Assembly: GCA_947458705.1 (NCBI GenBank)
Contig: CANHAH010000004.1
Span: 1 to 54,413 of the forward strand
Direction: 5' to 3'
Source of the DNA: Opitutia bacterium
GTDB taxonomy: Bacteria > Verrucomicrobiota > Verrucomicrobiia > Opitutales > Opitutaceae
DNA length: 54,413 nucleotides
Part shown: positions 33,976-41,626 of the stretch, piece by piece
Numbering within the stretch: position 1 is the stretch's first letter
Layout of the letters: every line of letters begins with the position of its first letter
Position numbers and translations under genes: made by a program
Notes under the pieces: generated by a model
Seen by the model: the letters and a program-made list of their open reading frames with translations, nothing else
Told to the model about the DNA's origin: nothing
Database searches by the model: none

Positions 33976-35370
33976 TCATTTAGTCGTCGCCGCGGCCAGG
34001 CGCAACGCGGTCGCGCGTAAGTTAAAATCCGTTAAAGCATCCGTGTGCTCGTGCGCCTCACGATCATCAATGCGCACCAAGCCTTCGCCATAAAGCGGTA
34101 CGTGTTCATCGCGGTCCGCCCAGCGCGCCCAAGCGTAACCCACGAGCGCAGGGTGCGTACAAGCCCGCTCCAAGGACGCACGCCCGCGCGACAACATCCG
34201 CTCGATCGGGCTCAATCTCGGCAACTCGCCCGGCGCCGTCGGCCGCTTGAATGTTTCTGCGGTCCAACTAAATTCACCGACCAACACCGGCATGCCTTGC
34301 GCACGGTTCGCCACCTCGATGCGCGACACCACGGCCTCGTCACGGCAAGTGAGCGACACCACATCGACCTGAGGTGCGACGCATTCCGCCAGCACCGCCG
34401 CGCCGGGATTCGTGGTAAAACGACAGCCTAAAATTAGGTGGTGCGGATCGTGTCGCCGAATCGCCGCCGAGGTCACCGCGAAATACCGCCGCGCAAATTC
34501 TCGAGCGAAACGTTCTTGGTCGCGCCGATAGCCCGCACTCAGTAAAGCCATATCAGCCAACGTGATTTGGCGGAGGGCTTCTTTGTTGGGCAGAGAGAGA
34601 TCCCAGGCCCGCGCCATAGTCGCCAATTCGCCACCGTGCGCGGCGAGGGTAAATTCCCAAGCCGCGTGATAAGCCGGGAAACTCGGTTCCAAGCTTAAAC
34701 AAATCTGCAACAGCGAGGGTCGCACCGCCCGTTTCGCGCCGTCGTCTTCGCCCGAGCCTGCTTCACCGTCCGGCTGCGCCCAAACGAGGTCATCATCGGT
34801 GAAGTAGCCGATCAACTCGCGGCTAAATACCCGCGCCAACGCCCGCTCCGCCGCGCGTTGATCGCAGGCGGCGACCCAACGAGGATCGAACACATCCGGC
34901 ACTTTCGCTCCGCCGAGGCGGATTGTGGTTTCGGGCGCCGCTTGCCGAAAATCCATCATTTCCGTGAACGCGACGCCACAATCATAAAACTCCGCGTCGG
35001 CCCAAGCGCCGATCGTGTTGAAGCCCCACGCCGAGATTCGCGTAAGCGCGGCATCGGCGAAAATTTTAGGTTCTACCTTTCCATAATGCGCATCCACGGC
35101 CGCGGCATAGGAGCCGAGTTGCGCGGTGCGACTACCGGTGGTACCGGTGCGGTTCAGGCCATTTACGGCCCGACTAAAAAAAGGCTGATTACGGGCATCA
35201 ACGAACCACCATTGACCGGCGCGCGTGAGTCCGACGCGAACATGACCCGCCGCACCGCGGAGGGTCTCAATCCGGAAGTCTTGCATAGTGAGTTGCGGGG
35301 TCTGGGCCCCACTCGCGTGCGCCATGAAGGACGACGTTGCCGATGCGCGCGCCAAAAGAAAAGCGCGCAT
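33976..35370 (-). CDS. GH50/agarase-like glycoside hydrolase with altered acid/base residue
   Basis: A protein of 464 residues. It has features of the agarase-like part of clan GH-A: FFSRAVNGLNR near the start, AWGFNTIGAWAD, LIGYFTDDDLVWAQ (residues 187-199), RRYFAVTSAAIRRHDPHHLI and VLVGEFSW (362-369). The nucleophile Glu is at about 366. At the site where relatives read D-N-E-L, this protein reads D-D-D-L, so the acid/base Glu is Asp. It may be slow, changed or inactive. The start may be at 35370 or 35325. No strong signal peptide is visible. It follows the LacI-type gene by 29 bp and probably belongs to the same operon. Confidence 0.72.
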   Translation of the reverse strand: MRAFLLARASATSSFMAHASGAQTPQLTMQDFRIETLRGAAGHVRVGLTRAGQWWFVDARNQPFFSRAVNGLNRTGTTGSRTAQLGSYAAAVDAHYGKVEPKIFADAALTRISAWGFNTIGAWADAEFYDCGVAFTEMMDFRQAAPETTIRLGGAKVPDVFDPRWVAACDQRAAERALARVFSRELIGYFTDDDLVWAQPDGEAGSGEDDGAKRAVRPSLLQICLSLEPSFPAYHAAWEFTLAAHGGELATMARAWDLSLPNKEALRQITLADMALLSAGYRRDQERFAREFARRYFAVTSAAIRRHDPHHLILGCRFTTNPGAAVLAECVAPQVDVVSLTCRDEAVVSRIEVANRAQGMPVLVGEFSWTAETFKRPTAPGELPRLSPIERMLSRGRASLERACTHPALVGYAWARWADRDEHVPLYGEGLVRIDDREAHEHTDALTDFNLRATALRLAAATTK

Positions 35371-35399
35371 TCAGCGCCTAATTTTTTGCCTCGTTGCGT

Positions 35400-36449
35400 T
35401 CAATGCTCGGACTGACGGATTAAACCTGGGGCAGTTTCTCCAGGAACCCAGCGTCCTTCGATGAGCACGGTCTTAGGGTTTTCTGGTAGGCCAAATGCAT
35501 TGCTGTGTAATTGTTCGACCACCAGATCCACGGCCGCCGCGCCTACGCGCTCGTTGTTTTGGTCGATGCCGCTGGCCCCGGGAAGTTCGGCCGTGAGATC
35601 CAGATGCGCAAAACCGATGGGTTGCCCAGCGGCGGTACGCTCACGGCGCAACCGCGACGCGATCCCGGGCTCGGTGGTGAGCACGACCTCAGGGCGCTCC
35701 GCGCGGAGCCAACGTTGCAACACCCGCGGCCCAAAATCGTCTTCTAGTAGCAACGGGAAAACGACGTTGGCGTCGCGCTGCTCATGCCGCGTCAACAACA
35801 CCGACGAGAGCCAATGGTGATCGACGCGCTCATCGTGCGCGCGGCTGATCACCAATCCAATCCGGCGATACCCGAGCCCCACTAGCGAACTCAAGGCCAG
35901 CCGGATGGAGTGAATTTGGTGGTTCACCGCTCTATGCAACCGCGGGCTCGCCAGCGAAAAGCCCAAGGCGGCCACCGCGTGATTAGCCCACACCTGTTTT
36001 AGCAAAGTACCCGGCCGCGGTACGGGCGCGAAAATCACCCCGCGAATCCCACGAGCGTGCAACACCTTCTCCAGCCGCGCCTCGCTCAACCCACTTCCGC
36101 CCAGCCGGAAGGCTTCCAAACGGTAACCGTGGCGCGCCGCGCCCGCCTCCGCCCCTGCCCGAAAGCGCCGCAACGACTCAGCGTGCTGCCGCGATACATT
36201 CGTCGGAAAACTCTCCGCGTACGCCAACACCTGCGCATTCGCCCCGATTTTGCGCCCGCGCAATCCGGCCATGAGCGCCGAGACCAGCGGATTGCGCCGA
36301 TAACCCAGCCGCGCCGCCTCCGCTAACACCCGCTCGCGCGTCGCCACCGGAATACTCGGCGCGCGCCGCAACGCGAGCGACACGGTCATCACCGAGACAC
36401 CCGCCGCCTGCGCGACGTGCTTCATGGAGGGCTGAAGAGAGTGATTCAC
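35400..36449 (-). CDS. LacI-family transcriptional regulator
   Basis: A protein of 349 residues. The helix-turn-helix is MKHVAQAAGVSVMTVSLALR (from residue 9), with the hinge region LGYRRNPLVSALMAGLRG. The rest is a periplasmic-binding-protein-like domain (GYRRIGLVISR, IGFAHLDLT, and the final PKTVLIEGRWVPGETA). It starts with GTG at 36449, which leaves the usual few residues before the helix-turn-helix. An ATG at 36425 would trim the first helix. It reads away from the TonB receptor gene at 36568. A LacI-type palindrome begins right at its start codon, so it likely controls itself and both receptor genes by sensing a sugar. Confidence 0.9.
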   Translation of the reverse strand: MNHSLQPSMKHVAQAAGVSVMTVSLALRRAPSIPVATRERVLAEAARLGYRRNPLVSALMAGLRGRKIGANAQVLAYAESFPTNVSRQHAESLRRFRAGAEAGAARHGYRLEAFRLGGSGLSEARLEKVLHARGIRGVIFAPVPRPGTLLKQVWANHAVAALGFSLASPRLHRAVNHQIHSIRLALSSLVGLGYRRIGLVISRAHDERVDHHWLSSVLLTRHEQRDANVVFPLLLEDDFGPRVLQRWLRAERPEVVLTTEPGIASRLRRERTAAGQPIGFAHLDLTAELPGASGIDQNNERVGAAAVDLVVEQLHSNAFGLPENPKTVLIEGRWVPGETAPGLIRQSEH

Positions 36450-36527
36450 TTTACGGTTAAAATATCAAAGGTCTCGCGACGTCTGGCGAGCTGCTTCTTG
36501 ATTAAAAAACCCCTAGGATTGCGATGC
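36446..36527 (+). promoter_or_regulatory. Conserved control block upstream of TonB receptor gene 1
   Basis: This block aligns nearly without gaps with 41502-41584, upstream of the second receptor gene. About 31 of the first 40 positions match. It opens with CTTTACGGTTAAAA (36449-36462), palindromic in its arms (TTTA ... TAAA) with a CG centre, as LacI-family operators are. It continues ATCAAAGGTCTCGCGAC and TCTTGATTAAAAAACCCC. The palindrome overlaps the divergent LacI start, which suits autoregulation. Confidence 0.6.
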
Positions 36528-36567
36528 ATTGGCCCTTCCCTGCACCCGCTTTTCCACCCAACCCAGC

Positions 36568-39500
36568 ATGAAAACCTACCTTGCTTCACGCCTGTTCACT
36601 GGCCTCGCCCTGATCGTTCTGACCGCTACACAAGCCGCCGCCCAAACGGTCACAGCAAACCCGGCGGTGACCCCGACAGCAAACGACCCCGTTCAGCTGA
36701 CGCCTTTCGAAGTGAGCGCGGGCCAAGACAAAGGCTATGTCGGACAAGATACTCTCGCCGGTTCACGACTCCGCACCAATCTCAAAGATCTGGCCGCCGC
36801 CATCAGCCCAATGACGGCGGAGTTTTTGAGCGATATCGCCGCCACCAACATCATTGAAGCCACCGAGTACGGCGTCGGTACTCGCGTCGACACCGACGAT
36901 GCCCGCTCCGCCGGTCCCGTGGCCGACGGCTATAACGACAGCATACGCAGCATCCGCGTGCGCGGTCTGCCCGGCGCCGGTCGCAGTATCAATTTCTTCG
37001 GCGCCCCGGGCGAGGTCGACACCTACATTGTAGAGCGCATCGACGTCTCGCGCGGGCCAAATTCCATTTTGTATGGCTTCGGTTCGCCCGCGGGGCGACT
37101 CAACGTCACCACGAAGCAGGCCCAGACCAACAAAAACGCCTATTCGTTTTCTAACCGCATCGACGACTGGGGTGGTGAGCGCTGGACGGCCGACGCCAAT
37201 CTTGTGCTCATTAAAAACAAACTCGCCCTGCGTGCGGTTACGTTACGCGGACGCGAAGACTCGTGGCGCTCCTCGGGCAACAACGATCAAGATCGCTACT
37301 TTCTTGCGGCCAAATGGCAGATCGACCGCAAGACCACATTTAAAGCCGAATTCGAACAAGGCGCCATCAAGCGCTTCGTCCCCAGGCCTTTCTTTGGTAA
37401 CGACAACACCTCGATGTGGGACGCCAACGGCCAGCCGATATTCAATAATTTTTCCGCAAGCTATGTCCCTGGAACGTCCGGCACTGGCGTAACGGGCACG
37501 CCGGGCACGCCCATACGCGACACCGGCACAACCAACGTGGTCGGCGTGCAGGAGCGCTCCGGCGGCGATTGGGTCGTGGTTAGCAACCGCTTCTCCACCG
37601 CGCAAAATTACCGTCAATTCACCTACTCAGAAGCGCCCACCGGCGGCCTCCTCGCCAACGATTTCGCCCGAGGCCGCAGTAATCCGAAAGCCACGCCCGA
37701 GGCCAACTGGGTCAATGGCAATTTCAAGGTCCATAATTTTTCCACCTTCCTTCAGCGCGAGCTCACCAAAGGGGTGAACGCTGAAATCGCCTTTAACCGC
37801 CAGACGAGCAAGACCGAGACCCGCAATCTGGCCTCGTGGAACCACTACGGTGTAAGCGCCGATACGAACCGCTACCTACCCAACGGCCAACTACGTCCCG
37901 CGGGAAACCTTTATTACTACGACGTATCCCCTGACCGCCGGCCTTCGAGCGCGCAGGTTAATCAGGGCCGCGCTACGCTGTCTTTGGAGAGGGGGTATCG
38001 CGACTGGATTAACGTCCGCCTCGCCGGCCTCGGCGAAATGAGCGCTAGTAAAACGCGCAGCCAAATCCTGCAGCAATATTGGCTCAAAGGGCCCTCACTT
38101 TCCAGTGGCGGGGTGTTTAACCCCACACCTGAAAATGGCGCCAACCAAGTTTATTACCGCTATTACCTCGAGAGCCTGAAGCAGCTCGACGACCCAGATT
38201 TCCGTATCCCCGGACCACTCAATCTTAGCAGCGCCACGCCTTATCAAGACCCGCGCACCGGCGAGATTAGCAACATTTACATGCGCGAGTTTAATCGCGC
38301 TCAGGGCAATATCGGCTTTGCGGACCGCAACACTAGCGCCTACATGGGCGTCGGCCAAGTTTACCTTTGGAAAGAGCGTATCGTCGGTACGTTTGGCTAC
38401 CGGAAAGACCGTCTTAAAAATTGGGTCGGCGTCGCCGTTCGCGATCCTGCCGGCGAAGCGGTGGCCGCCAACACTGGGGTCTGGACTCCAGTCGATCCGA
38501 GCACCGCAAAGTATTCCATTTTTACCGGCCAGACCCGCACCACCGGTGGCGTCGTTCACTTCACGAGTTGGCTATCTGGCTTCGTGAATGCCTCCAACAG
38601 CCTCAGTACTCCAGGCACCAATTACATTACCCCGACTGACCCCAACAAAAACACCATGGCCGACCTCGTGCGCTCGCCCTCCGGCAAGACCACCGACTAC
38701 GGCCTGAAACTTACGCTTCTGTCTGGCCGCATCTTTGTCACCGGCACCAAATTCCACACCGTCTCCAAAGACGAGTTTGGTTTCTCCGGTTTTAACAAAG
38801 GCAATATAGTCAACATCTGGACCGCCCTAGGCAACTCTACCGCGCTTAATGCCGCCGAGACGGCGGTAGCCCTGAAGCAGGCCGAGATCATTAACCAAGT
38901 GCAGGGCTACATGCAGGACTCCGAGAGCCGCGGCCTCGAACTTGAGGTTGTCGGTCGCATCACTCAACGCTGGTCAGTCTCGGCTAACTACTCGAAGAAC
39001 GAGACGGTAAAATCTAACATCGCCCGCGAATATCGCGCGTACATCGCCCACTGGAAGCCCTACTGGCTCAAATACAAGGACCTCTCGATCCCTCAGAACA
39101 CCACCCAACCCCGGCCGCAGAGCGCCGTCAGTTCAGTCGATTGGCGCACTCCGACGGAAATCGCCAACACCGGCGATTTCACGGTCAACACCGACAGTGT
39201 TAACGAGGCCATCGCTGACGCCGAATCCGCGTTTTTTGACAATCCGTACGTGTTCCAAGGCAAACGTAACGTCGGCGATCCCCTCCATAGCGTTAATATT
39301 CGCACCCGTTATGATTTCGCTAACGGCTGGGCCAAGGGTCTTAGCATCGGTGCAGGTACGCGCATGCGCTGGGAGCGCGTTGCCGGCGCCCGCTCGGAAT
39401 ACACCTTCAACCCCGGTTCGAGCTATACCGACGCGCTCAACGGCCGCACCCTCACCACCGTCACCACCGTCAACGCTAAGGACCAAAACGTCTACGACGC

Positions 39501-39687
39501 TCAAATCGGCTACTCCCGCAATTTACTCAAAAACAAGATCAAGTGGAGCATCCAACTCAACGTGAACAACCTCACCAACCAGCAAGAGTTGATCGTCAAC
39601 AATCTCCACCCACGCACCCTTACCCCACTCACTTATCGCTACCAGGATCCACGGCAGTTAATTCTCACCAATACTGTTTCGTTCTGA
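36568..39687 (+). CDS. TonB-dependent outer-membrane receptor
   Basis: A protein of 1039 residues with a signal peptide (LALIVLTATQAAAQ). It has a TonB-box-like stretch (VQLTPFEVSAGQDKGY), a plug domain (AGSRLRTNLKDLAAAISPMT, IRVRGLPGAGRSINFF, VERIDVSRGPNSILYGFGSP) and a long barrel that ends in TNTVSF. It has the form common in Opitutaceae, with a plug that contains GSRLRT. It should bind a sugar-linked substrate, given the LacI gene beside it. The toroid gene follows after 43 bp, probably on one mRNA. The ATG at 36568 precedes the signal peptide. A TTG at 36529 is less likely. Confidence 0.93.
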   Translation: MKTYLASRLFTGLALIVLTATQAAAQTVTANPAVTPTANDPVQLTPFEVSAGQDKGYVGQDTLAGSRLRTNLKDLAAAISPMTAEFLSDIAATNIIEATEYGVGTRVDTDDARSAGPVADGYNDSIRSIRVRGLPGAGRSINFFGAPGEVDTYIVERIDVSRGPNSILYGFGSPAGRLNVTTKQAQTNKNAYSFSNRIDDWGGERWTADANLVLIKNKLALRAVTLRGREDSWRSSGNNDQDRYFLAAKWQIDRKTTFKAEFEQGAIKRFVPRPFFGNDNTSMWDANGQPIFNNFSASYVPGTSGTGVTGTPGTPIRDTGTTNVVGVQERSGGDWVVVSNRFSTAQNYRQFTYSEAPTGGLLANDFARGRSNPKATPEANWVNGNFKVHNFSTFLQRELTKGVNAEIAFNRQTSKTETRNLASWNHYGVSADTNRYLPNGQLRPAGNLYYYDVSPDRRPSSAQVNQGRATLSLERGYRDWINVRLAGLGEMSASKTRSQILQQYWLKGPSLSSGGVFNPTPENGANQVYYRYYLESLKQLDDPDFRIPGPLNLSSATPYQDPRTGEISNIYMREFNRAQGNIGFADRNTSAYMGVGQVYLWKERIVGTFGYRKDRLKNWVGVAVRDPAGEAVAANTGVWTPVDPSTAKYSIFTGQTRTTGGVVHFTSWLSGFVNASNSLSTPGTNYITPTDPNKNTMADLVRSPSGKTTDYGLKLTLLSGRIFVTGTKFHTVSKDEFGFSGFNKGNIVNIWTALGNSTALNAAETAVALKQAEIINQVQGYMQDSESRGLELEVVGRITQRWSVSANYSKNETVKSNIAREYRAYIAHWKPYWLKYKDLSIPQNTTQPRPQSAVSSVDWRTPTEIANTGDFTVNTDSVNEAIADAESAFFDNPYVFQGKRNVGDPLHSVNIRTRYDFANGWAKGLSIGAGTRMRWERVAGARSEYTFNPGSSYTDALNGRTLTTVTTVNAKDQNVYDAQIGYSRNLLKNKIKWSIQLNVNNLTNQQELIVNNLHPRTLTPLTYRYQDPRQLILTNTVSF

Positions 39688-39730
39688 GTTTGGACCTGAT
39701 CGGTCCGTGCGCTGCGCCCATACTTCGCCC

Positions 39731-41431
39731 ATGAACTTCATCCCGCGCTTTGCTGCTAGCTTCATTGCGCCGGCCTGCCTGGTTCTGGGCGCGAGTTGGA
39801 CTCCGCCCACGGGCACGCAACTCGCTCGCCTCGACCGCGCGCTTGCCAATTCGCACGCTCAATACGATCCCGCCGAGCAGATGCTCCGGCGACCTTTCTC
39901 CTCTCCGGGCTACCATACAACACTCACAGGCGGATTGGTGCACGGCACCAAGGACTCGCTGTCCTACGCAGTCGGCCTGCTCGATACCGGTCGCTCCGTT
40001 GAGCTGGATCGTGCGGTTGCCATCATCCGGCGCGTGGTCGCCCTGCAAGACAGCGATCCGGCCAGCAAAACTTACGGCATCTGGTCGTGGTTTCTGGAAG
40101 AGCCCCTCGCGCAGATGCGCCCGCCCGATTATAACTGGGCCGATTTCAACGGAGTTTCGCTCCTGCAGATCGCTCGCGATCACCGCGAACGTCTTCCAGT
40201 TGATCTCGCGCGCGCCGTCGATGACTCGATCCTTTACGCGTGCCGCGCGATTAAGAAGCGCAACGTCGGCCCCAGCTACACCAACATCGCGATCATGGGC
40301 ACCTATGTGACGCTCGTCGCTGGCGAACTCTACAACCTGCCCGAGTTCAAGACCTACGGGCTCGAGCGGCTACGCCGCTTCCATGAGCACACGATGGCGA
40401 ACGGTGCCTTCGAGGAATACAACAGCCCCACCTACACCCTCATCGCTTTGTACGAACTCTCGCGGCTCAAAGCCCATGTGCAATCAAGCGAAGCGCAACC
40501 GATGATCGACACCTTGGTTCGCCGCGCCTGGGAGGAGATCGCGACGCACTTCCATTCGCCCACGCGCCAATGGGCCGGCCCGCACAGTCGCGCCTACGCC
40601 TCCCTCAATCGCCCCGCTGCCCTCGCCGCCATCCAACGCGGCACCGCCGGCCGCGTAGACCTCGGCGCCGACGATCCTGATCGAGAAGAACTTCGCCTGC
40701 CGCTAGCCTGCCCGCCGGATCTCGAGCCGCTGTTCGGCCCGCTCGCGACGCCGCGCACCGTCAGCGAGACTTTTATTAAGCGTACCGAAATCGTCGGCAC
40801 CTCGTTTCTGCATCCCAAGTACGCCCTCGGCTCGGTCAACCAAGGTGATCTATGGAATCAGCGCCGCCCCCTGCTGCTCCACTTCGGCTCAGCCAGCCGC
40901 CCCGGCTACGTACAGCTGCGTTTTCTCAAAAATAATTACGATTTCTCCTCCGCCATCTTCACCGGCGCCCAACGTGAGAGCCTAGTCCTCGGAGCCGTCC
41001 ATCTCATCACCGACGGTGGCGACACCCATATCTCTCTGGACAAAGTTAAAGCCGGGAAAATCCGAGCCCGCGATTTACGGCTGCGTTTTGAAGTCGGCGG
41101 TACGGCCGCCCAACAAGTTCAAGTCACCCCCACAGGGTTCACTACGCCCGATCTAAATATCGCCGTCGCCTTCGCCCGGGCGCGCTTCGACGGGCGCGAG
41201 GCCACGATCACGATTGGTAGCGACCAAAATAACCGATGGCTCGACGCGGTGTTCTACAGCGGCCCGGAACGCGAATTTGATCTCGCCGCGCTCGATGAAG
41301 CGTTTGCGGCGTTCACATTTTGCGTCGGGAACGCCGTCACCCCCGCTATCAAGCTAGAGACCGGCCGCGCCACCGTCTCCGCCGCTGACCTGACGCTTAC
41401 CGCTCCGCTCAAACCCGCGCCCCGACGCTGA
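39731..41431 (+). CDS. Exported alpha-toroid protein, heparinase/polysaccharide-lyase-like
   Basis: A protein of 566 residues with a signal peptide (FIAPACLVLGAS). The first 350 residues look like an alpha/alpha-toroid: YGIWSWFLEE, YNWADFNGVSLLQIARDHR, RRNVGPSYTNIAIMGTYVTL, FEEYNSPTYTLIALYELSRL, HSPTRQWAGPHSRAY. The remainder looks like beta strands (DLWNQRRPLLLHF, IFTGAQRESLVLG, LDAVFYSGPEREFDL), as in heparinase II/III-type lyases. Tyr and His occur in the likely cleft, but I cannot assign a catalytic set. It starts 43 bp after the receptor gene. I infer a role in degrading a polysaccharide taken up by the receptors. Confidence 0.65.
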   Translation: MNFIPRFAASFIAPACLVLGASWTPPTGTQLARLDRALANSHAQYDPAEQMLRRPFSSPGYHTTLTGGLVHGTKDSLSYAVGLLDTGRSVELDRAVAIIRRVVALQDSDPASKTYGIWSWFLEEPLAQMRPPDYNWADFNGVSLLQIARDHRERLPVDLARAVDDSILYACRAIKKRNVGPSYTNIAIMGTYVTLVAGELYNLPEFKTYGLERLRRFHEHTMANGAFEEYNSPTYTLIALYELSRLKAHVQSSEAQPMIDTLVRRAWEEIATHFHSPTRQWAGPHSRAYASLNRPAALAAIQRGTAGRVDLGADDPDREELRLPLACPPDLEPLFGPLATPRTVSETFIKRTEIVGTSFLHPKYALGSVNQGDLWNQRRPLLLHFGSASRPGYVQLRFLKNNYDFSSAIFTGAQRESLVLGAVHLITDGGDTHISLDKVKAGKIRARDLRLRFEVGGTAAQQVQVTPTGFTTPDLNIAVAFARARFDGREATITIGSDQNNRWLDAVFYSGPEREFDLAALDEAFAAFTFCVGNAVTPAIKLETGRATVSAADLTLTAPLKPAPRR

Positions 41432-41501
41432 TACGTCGCTGCCGGATAAAGAGCAGGAGGACAAATCCGTGGCACCTACTCAGGCCAGTGAATTCACGAC
41501 C

Positions 41502-41584
41502 TCACTTTACGATTAAAGCATCTAAGGCCTCGCGGCCTAAGTGGAGACGCGTCTTCATAGAACCAACCCCCAAGATCGCGACGC
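41502..41584 (+). promoter_or_regulatory. Conserved control block upstream of TonB receptor gene 2
   Basis: The partner of the block at 36446-36527. CTTTACGATTAAAG (41505-41518) has perfect 5-bp arms (CTTTA / TAAAG) around CGAT. Then come ATCTAAGGCCTCGCGGC and TCTTCATAGAACCAACCCCC. It lies 43 bases before the start of the second receptor gene. Confidence 0.6.
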
Positions 41585-41626
41585 GCCACCCGACGTGAAC
41601 GCGCCACTTAATTTAACCCTATCTGC

